A stretch of 64,000 nucleotides of DNA from Cryptomeria japonica. Its lineage: Eukaryota; Streptophyta; Pinopsida; Cupressales; Cupressaceae. Within the stretch, counting starts at the first letter, position 1; the number at the start of each line of letters is the position of its first letter. A program made the position numbers and the translations under genes. Shown one piece after another: positions 45,290-57,965 of this stretch. The notes below the pieces were generated by a model. That model was not told the origin of the DNA. It did not search any database and was given only the letters and a program-made list of their open reading frames with translations. The stretch lies in contig NC_081414.1 of NCBI RefSeq assembly GCF_030272615.1, positions 238,177,233 through 238,241,232 of the forward strand. Reading direction: 5' to 3'.

Positions 45290-47850
45290 CTCTTTAATTT
45301 GTTATTTTATGATATGGAATAATGCGTTCCTGTTTCAAGCCTCCTCTCTGAATATTCCACTCGATGAAAGGGAGGATTTGAGACCACACATTTCTAATAA
45401 TTGGATGTGTAAAAGGACCGTGATTCCATAGCTCAGTTAATTTCTTCATCCTTTTTGGAAAGGTCCACATTATCATAAAATTGGCCAACAAATACTCCCA
45501 AATATCCATTTTAAATTGGTAGTGTAGAACAATATGATCTATACTTTCAAGATCCTTGAAGGAAAGAGTGCACAAGTTGACAAGAGAGAATCCTAGATTT
45601 TATTTAGATTATCGATTGTTATAATTTTACCATGGGCAGTAACCCACTAGAAATAGCTGATTTTTGGGATTAGACCTTTAACCCATACCATGTTCCAATT
45701 GAATTGATCCTCTGGTTATCCATTAATAGCCTTGTAAGTAGATTTAACTGAGAATGCACCTGAGGAATCATGACGCCATATCCATTCATCCTCCTTGTCA
45801 GGAGAAAAAAGGAGTAGCCACCCAGGATAGAGGCTAAGGACTAAGCCTCCTCCATCATTTGCCTTATGTTATCATCACAGATATTTTTTTTTGTTTCTGA
45901 CTTGAACCATAAAGTCTCTCCATCTACCTTGATCCCCCTTCCACGAAAGACAACCATGAAAGAAGGTGCCACAAAATTGGATTAGGACCTTTGTAATCAT
46001 ATTGAATTAGTTCAAGTCAATAAGAGCTTTATCTTTTAACCAAATATCATCCTAAAACTTGGTACACCTTCCATTTCCAACCAATTTTTTACCTCCCTTT
46101 TGTAATATAGATATGATTTTTGATATATTGTTCTATATACAAGATCTATATGGTACCTCTTTGTCAAGAGTAAGAGTGCAACTATTGGCATTATTTAAGT
46201 ATTTGTCTTTGAAAATTTTGGCCTAGTCTTTTACACCTTCAACTAGCTACCAACTAGTTTAGAAATTAAGGCCTTGTTGAAAGGTTTAAGTTTTCTTATC
46301 CCAAGCCCTCCATCTTTTTTGCAGTTGCAAACTCTATCCCAAGAAACAAAGGACATGCAATATTTTTCTTCCATACTTGTCCAAGGGAAATACTTTTGTA
46401 TTTTTCCAAATTTTTCAGGCACACATCCACACATCCTAAAATGAGAAAGTAGATCGGGATGTTCTGTAAGAAAGACTTGACCAATTGGAATTTACCAACT
46501 AGACTTAGAAGTTTCCCTAGTTTCCATCCTAAAATATTTTTATGAAACCTCTCAATTATACAATTCCAAAAAAGTTTCATGGGGTTTTTAGAAATAAGAG
46601 GCAACCCCAGATAGGAGTCTAAAAAGGAAGCATCATTGCAAGGTAGGATTTCAGTTATTTTGAATTGAAGATCAGGATGGACATTTAGAATTTTTTTTTT
46701 TTCATAGTTAATGTGTTGACCAAATAACTTGGCATAATTATTAAGGATCTTCTTCCAGGATCTAGCTTTGAAGATGTAGACATCCCCAAAAATAATACTG
46801 TCATCCACAAACTACTAATGGGTGATATGATCTAGAATAGAATAAAATTCAATACCATTTAATTTGCCTGCCACTTTAACACTTTGGATATTGCTCTAGA
46901 AGACTTTGACAACAATAATATAAACAAGTAGAGAGAGAGAGGGTCCCCTTGTTAGAGGCCACGGCCACAAGAAAAGTATCCAAGATGTGATCCATTAACC
47001 AGAACAAAGAAGATCAGAGTGGTAACAAAGAACATCTACTATGTTCCATCAAGTGAACCAATTTGCAGACTATGATAAAAACATCCATAATATGTCTCCA
47101 TTTGACAAAGCCTTTCTAGTTAATAGATATCATTTTGTCCAACACTAATTTGAGCCTATTAACAATAACTTTAGAAAATATTTAATACAAAGTATTAAAT
47201 CAATTTATACGTGTAAAATCCTTAACTGAAATAACATTATCATTTTCAGAATCAAATCAATGAAGGTATAATTGACTTGTTTAAAGAGTTTACCAGACCT
47301 CAAAAAGTCCTTAGCAGCATTGAAGACATCCTCTCCAACAATATCCTAGAAATCTTGAAAGAAAGCATGGGGAACCCATCTAGTCTTGGAGCCTTATAAG
47401 CATCAAAAGAAAAAGGCAACCTCCTTCACCTTCTGAAATGAAACTCTGGAATAGAGAAGGTTCAAATCCTCATCTATGATAACCTCAAGCAAGCCAATAG
47501 GATCCTAAAGCCATCTTGACAATTGTTGTTATGATTTTCAAAGAAGGCAACAACAAGCTTGATAATCTCCACCTCATCCTTTGTTTTAAGTCTATTTTAC
47601 TTATTTAGCTGTTGCATCTTGTTCCAACTTCTGTGCTTCACAGTAGAATGGTGAAAGAACTTAGTGTTCTTGTCTCCTTTTATGAGCCATTGAATCCTAG
47701 ATTTCTATTTCCAAAAGACCTCTTCTTTTTTATTTAGTTTAATCCTCCTACCTTAGAAAAATCTCCTCTACATATTCATCCCAAGATGCAAGATTCGTTG
47801 AATCTTGTCCTGTATAGCTTTCAACTTCACTGAAATTTTCTTTTTCTATT
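45290..47850 (-). pseudogene. LINE reverse transcriptase and zinc-binding domain
   Basis: On the minus strand from about 47850: FSFDAYKAPRLDGFP (usual KAPGPDGF), LVNGSHLGYF followed by RGL-QGDPLSLYLF, the catalytic region near 46808 (MDDSIIFGDV), FLDSYLGLPL, GWKLGKLLSLVGKFQLVKSF (thumb), GLGIRKLKPFNKALISKLV, and a zf-RVT-like end (SIDHIVLHYQFKMDIWEYLL). Multiple stops and frameshifts. The endonuclease part is not recognised, so the element is 5'-truncated or too decayed. Confidence 0.85.
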
Positions 47851-49354
47851 ATTCAGGGACTTGTTATTTTGTTTGACATTCCTTCATTTTGAGAGACTTA
47901 CATATATTTCTACTACTTGTTTGAAATTTCAATAGAGATATTAGATTATATTTTATTGTGTAGAAAATTAGAAGGATATATTACATTTCATAGCATGATC
48001 ATGTGATTGTGCTTGCACAAGGACATGGTTTAAATTGAGGGGTTTCTCTCTCTTTTTTTTTGTGTATTGTAAATTTTTGGTTTATTTTATCTTGGAGTTG
48101 AGATTTGAGTATTTGTTATAATTTATTTTTACAATACCTTACTATAATTTAGTATTGGAACAATAAGAATGATTGTGGATCTTTAATCTCTACTTTTATG
48201 TGATGTGAAGAACATGAGAGAGTTTTAAAAACCTTTTATTTTAAAGTTTACATTTCAATAAGTGATCTTTGACACTATCTCATAGAGCATTTAGCCAAAT
48301 TCTCTATGTGAGTGTTGTGGGTGGAATTTATGCATTCTTTAGTTAGATTTAGATTAGACATTACCTATGTAGTGTTGCAAGCATATTTGGGAGGCATATG
48401 TGTCATTAGATTGTGATACAAAGATCTTTAAGTTTTTATTTGTTACGCATTGAGACAAGTGTTGTGTTGAATGATGAATATACTAATACTTATGTTTGTT
48501 GAGTGGGATAGATACATTGATGAAAATAAGGTTAACTATGATTTGTGTACCCTATTTTTAGTTATGACTAGCTGGATATGTTATTGACATGCCATGGTCT
48601 CTACTACAACTATCATTGAGTATTTTATAGATATTGAATCCTATTTTGGAGGAGATGGACTTTGGTATATATGTTTGGATTAAATCATGACATTCCAACT
48701 ATGATCTTGAATTTTATTTATTATTTTTCTTTCTTGGGTATGGAGGATGAGAGTGTCGTGATTAAGAAGGTGGTCACTTGATGGATGTTATAAATGCTTG
48801 GTTGATATTATGATCATATAGGAGTCAATTAACTCAACATGAAACTAAACCTTGGTTTTTAGTGAACATCATTTTTTGGAGTTCTATATTTCTCTTAAAG
48901 GTATATGATAATTTGGAGAATGTTGGTATTAGGTGTAATGCACCTTTTTGTTGGTCCAACTACCCAAAACCTAGAAACAAGAATATGAAAACACAAACCT
49001 TCACAAATTATAATCCCTTATAATTTTACACTCATGGTTAAAGAAGTTTATGATTGGGACATTTATAAGGTATTTCATTTGGTGGAAGAATTTTTTGTTT
49101 GTTGAATATGTCACATGACAAGATGAATATTTTCTATAGAAGCATCCATAATTGATTAGTATTGACCACAAATTTTATTATTTGAAGGAGAGGGCTATGC
49201 TACACTCTTAATCCTGAATGTGCGTATGATTATGATTATCCAACTTATAATTACTTTAGCAATAAATTAACTTAGTTGGTCATTTTTTATATTTTTATTT
49301 GGACTATAAATAATCATGGGCATTAAATTTAGGTATCTAAATCAATGTAGGTGA
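47851..49354. other. Non-coding, nothing recognised
   Basis: About 1.5 kb of AT-rich sequence with only short chance frames. No boundary of the neighbouring LINE could be placed. Confidence 0.4.
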
Positions 49355-50050
49355 TATTCATGGCATAGGGAACATATAGAAGTTAGTAGATAGTTTAGCA
49401 TCATAATATTTTTGTTTTAGTTTATCATCATAATTTTTCAATTTATGTTCTTACCTACAATTTTTTTATGTTTCCCTCTTGATGTGGCTTATTATTTCAA
49501 AGAAAAGTTAAGTATTAGAAACATATGTCCTATTATATTGTGTTCCTTGAAAATTAGTTCTTTATATCTTGAGTAAAATTGATTTTTTGAAAGGGCACAT
49601 AAACCTTGGACAACTAAAACGTCAAACACATCAAGAAAAACCAATAAATTTAAAGATATAATAATGTTACAATATAAAAAACATACTAAAAACACCATGA
49701 GAGTTAGGAGCTAAATGCCTACACAATCTCCAGTTTGATCCCAAAGCTGCACACCCTTGACCTAGCTGTGATATTTTGAGATCTTTTAACAATAGCCCAT
49801 GGCTAAAATTTTCCTACATCCACATGGAGAGGAGACATAAGAAGGGAATCCATATCTATGCTATCAAACAATAGATGGAATGACAAGGATATGATCAAGG
49901 ATGACTATGTGGAGATGGTGTAATCTATGAAGGTATGACCAAACATATAACATAAGTAGAACATTCAAACACACACAAATACACATGTATATATGTATAT
50001 ATGCATATATTTATATACATATGTATGTATATTTTTATATATGTATATAC
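49355..50050. repeat. 0.7-kb dispersed duplication, copy 1
   Basis: Matches 52648-53350 in direct orientation ('ccctcttgatgtggcttatt', 'ccacatggagaggagacata' in both), 3.3 kb apart. Both end in a TATG/TATA microsatellite. No coding domain is recognised. Confidence 0.85.
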
Positions 50051-50057
50051 ACATGTA

Positions 50058-50069
<12 letters not shown>

Positions 50070-50140
<71 letters not shown>
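50070..50140. repeat. (TA)n microsatellite
   Basis: About 70 bp of pure TA within a longer TATG/TGTA-rich tract (49980-50155). Confidence 0.95.
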
Positions 50141-50146
<6 letters not shown>

Positions 50147-50573
50147 GTATGTGTTGGCATTGTGTTGTCTTTGATGTCAAATGGTATAAGAGATGTATGA
50201 ACAATATTGCCATTGATTCCACCAAATGCTCATTTTTGTTGTTTAGTATCCATCATAACTTCAATTACAATATTAAGTACCTGCAACAAAAAACTAACAA
50301 TAGTCAATCAAGAAGATAGTAAAACAAAATAATATCTTTACAATAATATCCAAAAAGATGTCTGAGAATTTACATTACTTGGATAGAATGAGCAAAAAAA
50401 GTTTTTTTTTTTTTGAAAATAATTGTAAAATCTTAAATTTTCAGGTTGTTTAATTAATATGAGTTTTTCTTATTTAGAAAATTAGAGAGATGAGTAAAAG
50501 AAATCTTTTTAAGAAAATGATTGTGAACTTTAATCTTTCAGATTTGAAAAATTATGAATTGATAAAAAAAGAT

Positions 50574-51397
50574 GATTAACCCTAACAAATAAATATACGA
50601 ATTTAAAAGAAGATTGAAATTACACTGTAGTAGATGCAATAGAAAATAATCATAAAATAAAATTTGAAACTCAACCTTCGAAAGATCCAATAAAGTATTA
50701 ATGCAGATAGGTGAATGTGGTTGCTGAAGATTATGAGAGAGTGACTATAAGATCAAGATGAGTTGAGCATCAAATGGACATTAGAGAAATATGATACAAG
50801 AATATGTCTAAATGGGACGAGAGGCATCTTTAAATAGAATTCTCAATAAACAACCAAAGGCTAGGATGAAGAGGTTTAATAGATGGTTATGATTAAATGT
50901 GGATTAGGGTTAGGCTTGAAAGATGTGCTCATGTGACAAGTGTCACATTATAAACAACATATAGGGCTTAGGATATGGTTAGGGAGCATTCTTATAGGAA
51001 TGACCAAGATTAAGAGGTTTAAGTTAAAATAGATGGATAGGATATTAACTTAGTTTGACTTTTGCGAAGGTGTCCAAGTTCAATGAACTAGGGACAAGGC
51101 TTAGTTAAATATGTGAAGCGGACAAGGTGGGACACTTGTTAAATGACTACAAATTTCAATTATGAACCATGTAAACACAATGAGGGGTGAGGATTGACTA
51201 GACCAAGATTAAGGTAAAATAAGAATTTGTTAAATTAAAATAATACACATTTATTTAATTAATGGAATAGGATAAAGGTGAAATTAATTAAGTAAATAAA
51301 TTTCATTTAGGATTTTGGGGTAGAAAAAGGGGTTAATTAAGGAAATAATGAATATATATGTAAATAATTGGTTTGTGGACAATGTTAGGTATCTACA
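50574..51397 (-). mobile_element. LTR-like segment B, minus orientation
   Basis: Homologue of 26450-27298. On the minus strand it starts TGTAGATACCTAACATTGTCC's first bases at 51397, and outside this the minus strand is purine-rich (AAAAAGGGCAAAA). The other end is placed at a TG near 50574, so the size would be about 824 bp. No TSD was verified. It lacks the (TA)n expansion of segment A. Confidence 0.5.
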
Positions 51398-51647
51398 TTT
51401 TGCCCTTTTTAGAGATGATGTTGCAAAAAGAATTCATTTCAAAGAAGATTATTTTGTAAGTTGTATTTCTACATGGAAAAAATAGACATTTCAAAATTTT
51501 CTAGATGTTTTCAATAAATGTCATTTATTTAGACATATTTCTTATTATATTATTCTCTTTGGCACAACAAAAATGGTTTTTATCCAAAAGATTAACAAAC
51601 TTCAGGTTATGACTGAGGCTGACACTAGGGTAGAAAAATGGGTTATG
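51398..51647. other. Body remnant of the LTR element; empty site of the 27.4-kb LINE
   Basis: 51398-51560 matches 27299-27435 joined directly to 30395-30440, without the LINE. The junction lies near 51515-51530 ('aaatgtcatttatttagacatattt'-like words). 51560-51647 shows no recognised feature. Confidence 0.7.
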
Positions 51648-52050
51648 GAGGAGAAGGGCAAATAATAACTCAACATGACTACATAAGCTACTTTGACACA
51701 TTGCATCTAGCACACTTCTGGCTATAGTCAAATGCAGCTACTTTTAGATCACTATCTCCAATAAGCATTAGAAATTTATTTACACACTTCCACACAACAC
51801 ACCACCATCACATAAAGTCAAATATGTGTTTTCCCCCATTCCCAGACATGCATAACACATTGAAATCCATTAAGGAAAATCTTTTCCATGACCCAATCAG
51901 TTCCCAAGAGAAATCAAAATTCAAATTTGCAGACACGAAGAGACAATCTTTTTTGAAAATAAAATGCAGAAGTAAGAGCCACCAACCTGCAATTTGCAAA
52001 ACCAAAAATTGAAGTTAAAATATGAAATTGTCAAACCTTCTCAAATACAA
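51648..52050. repeat. Third copy of the 400-bp dispersed block
   Basis: Matches 803-1200 and 59499-59893 (for example 'tttgacacattgcatctagc' in all three). It is more diverged from those two than they are from each other, so it is not part of the recent segmental duplication. Confidence 0.85.
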
Positions 52051-52647
52051 ATAATTAAACAATAAATGGAGCACAATTAAATATTAATAAATTAGATTAA
52101 ATAAATTAATTACTCAATTTCTTAATAAAATGAATAATCCAATCATGTAATAAATCCAATAACCAAACCGTGATTGAGAAAAATAAGAAGCCAAAGAGAT
52201 TGTTTGACCTCATAACCTATGGAATGAGGTGGAAGATACTTAACCAATACGACACATCTCTTAGTTGACCCTAAAAAAAAATCAACCAAGCAAAAGACAT
52301 CAGGATAAACTAATGAGGTGTACATCTTAAACCAAGAGTGTGTGAGAGAAACTATGTCATCTCTAACAAATTGCCATTGGGATAAAGAGACTCTCAGAAC
52401 TGTGGAGTTAGGTGGAGTCAATATCTTGTACCTACAAACCTGCATCAAAGGCCAACACGACATATACAATACATACATATCACAATAAACAAATAGGTGA
52501 TAGAGAATCGCGATGACATATCCTGCTCGCAATGAGTGATATGGCATCGTCTCTACTTAGGAAGACAGTCACGTAATATAATCCCTAAACATCACATAGA
52601 ATTATTATCATGAAGTGGGGTTAGTATAATTATCAATCTCATAATTC
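52051..52647. other. Non-coding, nothing recognised
   Basis: A 134-codon minus-strand frame (52547-52143) shows no recognisable domain and no support as a gene. Confidence 0.4.
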
Positions 52648-53350
52648 ATGGCATAAATAGGGTACATATAGAAGTTAGTAGATAATTTAGCATATAATTT
52701 TTTTGTTTCAGCTTATCATAATAATTTTTTAATTTGTGTTCTTACATAATGATTTTTTTATGTTTCCCTCTTGATGTGGCTTATTATTTGAAAGAAAATT
52801 TAAGTATTAGTAATATATGTCCTATTATATTGTTTTCCTTGCAAGTTAGTTCTTTACATCATGAGTAAAATTGAATTTTTGAAAGGGCACATAAACCTTA
52901 GACAACTAAAATGTCAAACACATCAAGAAAAACCAATAAATTGAAAGATATGTGAATGTTACAATGTAAAAAACACACTAAAAACACCATGAGAGTTAGG
53001 AGCTAAATGCCTACAAAATCTCCAATTTGATCTCAAAGCTGCACACCCTTGACCTAGGTGTGATATTTTGAGATCTTTTAACAATAGTCCATGGATAAAA
53101 TTTTCCTACATCCACATGGAGAGGAGACATAAGAATGGAATCCATATCTATGCTATTCAACCAATAGATGGAATGACCAAGATATGATAAATGATAACTA
53201 TATGGAGATGGTGCAATCTAAGAAGGTATGACCAATCATGTACCATAAGTAGTACGCTCAAACACACACACACATGTATATATGTATATATGTATATGTA
53301 TGTATATGTATATGTATATACATATGTATATGTATATGTATACATATACA
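52648..53350. repeat. 0.7-kb dispersed duplication, copy 2
   Basis: See 49355-50050. It ends in a TATG/TATA microsatellite (53267-53370). Confidence 0.85.
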
Positions 53351-53920
53351 TATATTTATATAAATATATACACATCTCACACAAACATCCACATATATAT
53401 CAATATCAATTGATATACATTAAATCAGTTTTGATATCAAAATCATAAATATTTTGATAAGAGTTCAATTAAATTGCTTTAAAAATGAACTAATAAATAA
53501 ATAATGATATCAATATTAATTTGTCCATTTATATATCAAATTCCATGTTCATGTCAATACCTTAATCCATTTGCTACAACTTATAATACATACTTTTTTA
53601 TGTTTATTTTTGTTGTGGGTGTCAACTTTGTCCCATGCTCTAACATAAAGGACATGCTTTAATGGTTATCTTGTATTTATTCACTACTATTATTGGTAAA
53701 CCTTTTAACATATATGATTTGATATTATAGTTAAAATTAAAATGACAAAATTGATATAAAAAATAGATACATTTTATATATTTTTTAAATTGCATATTAT
53801 AATTTAAAAATAATAGTATATAAATTTATACAAAACTATTACAAATATAAATAAATATATAAATTCTTAAATTTAAAATTATAAATAATTAAATATTAAA
53901 AATACAAAATATTTGTCTAA

Positions 53921-53985
53921 AGTTGTATCTCAATTGGTTGAGCACAATTGGTGAAGATGATGGACTTTCTAATTTTGATTTTCCC
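53921..53985 (+). repeat. tRNA-like head of a SINE-like repeat, block B
   Basis: 'tgtatctcaattggttgagc' resembles the D-arm/A-box part of a plant tRNA (CTCAGTTGGTTGAGC). A decayed B box (AATTTTGATTTTCC) follows 40 nt later. This copy is closer to a tRNA than that of block A. It is not a functional tRNA because the arms do not pair well. Confidence 0.5.
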
Positions 53986-54660
53986 TTATCTTTTGGTTAT
54001 CTAGATTTTGTGTTTTCTAATAGTTTTCTTTTTGACTTGACTTATAGATTTACAGAAATTTGATCTTTTAAAATAAAAGAATTTATAAAATTCATAATTG
54101 TATAAAATAAATATTCATTCAGAATTGAAAAACAATTATCTAATTATAGATTAACCAACTTAGACCTATATTCTATTGAAAAATAGAGTATTTTTCTTAG
54201 ACTTAAAACGTGTAATCCTTCACAAAAATGGTTGTGAATAATCCAGTAATACATAAAAGGACTTCAACTATTAGCTCTTATCAAAATTGATAATTCTGGC
54301 TTCTCCCTGGCTTTGAAGTCATATCAACGAAAGATCTTAATTAAATTACTCAGATGGCTTTCCTTTGCATTCTTTGCTTGCTGACTATCGAACAAAACCA
54401 AAGTCAAGTTTAAATTTGGTGGCGTTAATCAGGTGATAGGAATAAAAATAATCAGATAATCTGATACACTGGTGCATTTTCTTGTCTTGCTACCATTTGT
54501 CCCTTCAACAATTCAATTTGCTTTGCTCTGCACCGCAATACACGGTAACATTATATTTATGTATCCAAACAACTATTGGAAAATTAAAGAATGTAGAGTT
54601 TCTCATTAGGAGGAACAACTTGGCAAGAAAAAATGGAAAAGGCAAACTGTTTTAATAGAC

Positions 54661-56027
54661 TTAAATGGATGCTCTGAAAAGATATTTTTTAACTAGAACT
54701 TATTTATAAACCCAAGCTTAATCACCATTGTTGAAAGCAAAGGGAATACTGTAGAGCTTCCTTCAAACCCAACAAGGTCAGTACACAATTAACACCACTA
54801 GCCTTCAATGCAATGCAGGATGGTGAAATATATAAATCAGCAATTGAGTTAATTTGGCACATAGCCATTGATTGGTATCAAAGGAGCTCTATCAATATAT
54901 TCCAATAACATACCCGATTTTAACTTGTTTGAATAAGATTGGGCATTCACAAAATTGCCTTTATAAATTTATAAATTTTTAGGTTTACTGACATTTAGAT
55001 TGCTTACAGTGAAGGCCTTACATAGTGTTAACCTTCTAGATAGTGAAGGCCTTACATAATGTTAACCTTCTAGCTATTGTATTTTGCTAGATCGCACTAT
55101 GTATAGTTCTATACATTTATAGATCTTGGTCGAGAATCTATGACATAACATCATTAACCCAATACGATATTGAAAAAAACATCATTAATCTATTGAATTT
55201 CAAAAAGGCATAAGTGACAAATATATCCAACGGAAGTCAGAAATACAAAACCCTTAACACTATCAGGACCAATTGTATCTTAGAATATGCGGAGAACGGT
55301 TATTATACCTTGCTCATTTTATAGTAGTCAGCTACGTTGATACTATAATTTTTAAGCACTTCAGAAGTTCCAAAGGGGGTACTATGACCCTCTGTACTTA
55401 CTTTGGAGCTTCTGAGCTGTTTAAAAATAATTGTATCAATTTCGATTTAATCCACTGATAAAATGCCTAGGCATAATAATCAATCCTGGGGTATTCTAAG
55501 ATACAATTCGTAATAATATTGTTAAAGGTTTTCTATTTCTGATTTCCGTTGGATATATTAAGATACAATTCGTAATAATATTGTTATAGGTTTTCTATTT
55601 CTGATTTCCGTTGGATATATTTGTCAATAATGCTTTTTAAAATTCAAGAAGGTTAAAACCATGTAAGGCCTTCACTTTAAGCATTCTAAGATGTGATAAA
55701 ACCTAAAAATTTAATTATACTGATCCCTTACATATGTTACAGGTCTTATGAAGGCAACTTCGTGAATGCACAATCTTTTTCAAACAAGTGAAAATCAGGT
55801 ATGTTATTTGAATATATTGGTAGAGCTCCTTTGATACCAAAAAAAACTAAACTGACTCAACTGTTGATTTATGCATTGCATTGAAGGCTGGTAGTGTTAA
55901 TTGTGTACTGACCTTGTTTGGTTTGAAGGGATCTCTACAATATTCTCTTTTCTTTCAATAGTAGTGATCAAACTTGAGTTTATTAATAGGTTCTAATTAA
56001 AAAAATCTTACCAGAGTATCCATTTAA
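54661..56027. repeat. 1.37-kb fold-back (long inverted repeat)
   Basis: The left arm (54661-55375) and right arm (55401-56027) are reverse complements along nearly their whole length. Examples are TTAAATGGATGCTCTG (54661) with CAGAGTATCCATTTAA (56012), 'aaggtcagtacacaattaac' with its complement near 55900, and AGAAGTTCCAAAG (55363-55375) with CTTTGGAGCTTCT (55401-55413). The loop is at most 25 nt. The arms differ by small internal tandem duplications ('gtgaaggccttacat' twice at 55012-55045; a 61-bp unit twice at 55498-55620). No transposase frame. No TSD was found. Confidence 0.88.
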
Positions 56028-56183
56028 CTACCTACCATTTAACTAGTAAATGATAATATTAAACAAAGCCTTGGTTATTTTCAGTTCAGTACTCACACTC
56101 TCTGTAATCTTCTTTAATATGTAGGTCCCCAACCTGACCTACCCAGGCTAGGGAATTCTTACAACAGTCCCCCAGAGACAACG

Positions 56184-56432
56184 GTGCCAGACTCTTTTTA
56201 CCTTCCAATAGATTTTAAATACATTCCAACACCTTTTACACAAGAAGACAAATTCTTCAACATTCGTGGAAACCTATTAAAAGTACATTGGGAGAGGTTC
56301 AATATTTCACTTGATATATATTGGAAGGAAAAAAGTTCATATGCTAATCTCGTGGCTCTTATGCATCTGTGTTCTTCTCGTTACGTCGCTTGTAGTGTCT
56401 GTCCAAGAATCAAAGAAACGCACCTCGACTAG
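56184..56432 (+). pseudogene. Frame with Mei2-like FYLPIDF motif, block B
   Basis: The 82-codon frame starts MPDSFYLPIDFK. FYLPIDF is the signature preceding the conserved GYAFVNFTS stretch of Mei2-like RRMs, of which a fragment is found in block A at the collinear place. The rest (FFNIRGNLLKVHWERF, CSSRYVACSVCPRIKETH) matches no family that I recognise. Parts of it recur in block A at 25390-25500 with a 70-bp deletion. Confidence 0.35.
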
Positions 56433-56760
56433 AAAAATTAATATATAGCACGATCACATTAGTATAAATGGCAAAGTAATTGTTGTTCTTACAAATTAAG
56501 ACAAAATTAGTTTGCCAAAAACCATAACATGAATACTAGGCATACCTGTATACGTTGAGAATATATCTTATAAAATCATAATACGTTGAGAATGTTGTTG
56601 TTGTTATAAAATCGAAATAAATTGGCCTTCAGAGCCATAATATGAATACTGGGCATACCTATATACGTTGAGAATATTTCTTATCATAACAGTTTTTCTC
56701 TCCTGTTGGGAGTTGTCCCATCTGTTATCCAAAAGCTATCCAAAACATTAAAAAGAAGAG

Positions 56761-57599
56761 CTGCAGGGCAGCGAAGTTCCTGCCAGAGAATGAAGGATTG
56801 TGTTTGTAATAGGATTTGCTAAGGCTGGTAGCTAAATTGTCTTATAACAAGGAGGTCAAATGCAAGAGCTTATGCCAAAATAAGAGTGTTGGAATAAAGC
56901 ATTAGGGATACAAGAATATCATCAGATGATGTGTGAAGGAATCGAGTGATAGCAAGCTAGACACAATTCATTTAAAGGGTTTAGAAATTTTAATGAAAAT
57001 GCAATTGGCAGTTGTAGATGTAGACTATACAGTAGTTTTGTGTATGCAACATGGGAGTTGTGGAATAGGATATGCAACATGAGAGTTGTGGAACAGGATG
57101 TTAAGTTCATTCAAAACATAAAGAGAACTATACATAACAATAAGGTATGATGTAAAATAAAGATTTCTTCATAAAGATTTCTTCTTAACAGAGCTTCTTT
57201 GAAGTCGTGGATATTCATTTATAGTAGGTGAGATCATTACATATATGATAAAGATTCAATTTATTAAAAAACTAGAACATTTTCAAATACCTAGCATAGC
57301 TAAATTAACAAATGTGGTCAGAGAAAGTTTATTAGAATAGTGGATGTCACGTGTATTACTTAAAAAATAACAACATAAAACATAACTATCAACCAAGCAG
57401 AAAGTTGTTTACATCCATCTTCTAAGATTTGGTCATGTTCTCCACTTAGAATCAAAATTTCCCACAAAAAACCCAATCAACAGTCCTTGAATACAACCTT
57501 GGATAAACGATATCTAGACAACAAGAAAAACATTCCATGAAAAAAAGAATGAAAATAAATCAGTACCAAATGTGTATGTATAACAAAACTCTCTGTATT
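56761..57599. other. Non-coding, nothing recognised
   Basis: No supported frame or repeat. A short direct repeat ('atgcaacatgggagttgtgg' / 'atgcaacatgagagttgtgg') occurs at 57045 and 57072. Confidence 0.4.
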
Positions 57600-57965
57600 T
57601 GTAATACATGTGGGTGCGCATGATTCCTTCCTGATTTACATTGGTGAATCGGTACATAGATACACCTATTAATTCCACCTTGGTGATGAAAGATGGCTCA
57701 TGTGGCAGCTCTTCTCTAGCCTGGGTGTGCTTTCTCCAAACTTCTCTCTAGAAGAACATTGTTCATCTTCATGATGGTGGCAGTTGCTCTGCTAGTGAGG
57801 AGATACTATGTGAAGGGGAAAACCTCTTGTACTCATTACGTTGTGAGCATTTTTGTGTGGTTGATGGCTCCGTGGAATGGCAATCTATGTGCCACAATAG
57901 AGAACTCCTAAAGTCTAAGTGTGGGGGAGTGTTGTTAGTGCCATGACTGCCCTCATTATCAATTG
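57600..57965 (+). mobile_element. Copia 3' end with polypurine tract and LTR start
   Basis: GTGGGGGAG at 57921-57929 followed by TGTTGTTAGTGCC at 57930 is the classical Copia junction of polypurine tract and 3' LTR. Only about 35-55 bp of LTR remain before the minus-strand Copia remnant begins, so the LTR is truncated. Upstream sequence back to about 57600 has no readable pol. Confidence 0.5.

Larger units (their letters stand above)
53690..56760. repeat. Dispersed repeat block B
   Basis: Related to block A (22075-25760) in several collinear stretches, but with the fold-back of 54661-56027 where block A has unrelated sequence. It contains a tRNA-like head (53921-53985) and a Mei2-like motif at 56196. 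'cttaacat'-type words and the 'gggcatacctgtatacgtt' unit are repeated at 56540 and 56650. Confidence 0.75.

Noticed and set aside
49965-50319. Long Tyr/Ile-repeat frames on both strands
   Set aside because: They are translations of the TA/TATG microsatellite, not genes.
52143-52547. 134-codon minus-strand frame as a gene
   Set aside because: No recognisable domain, no upstream signals and composition like its surroundings; compatible with chance.
56184-56432. Intact small host gene
   Set aside because: It has only one family-like motif, no supporting neighbours, and its paralogue in block A has a 70-bp deletion and stops.
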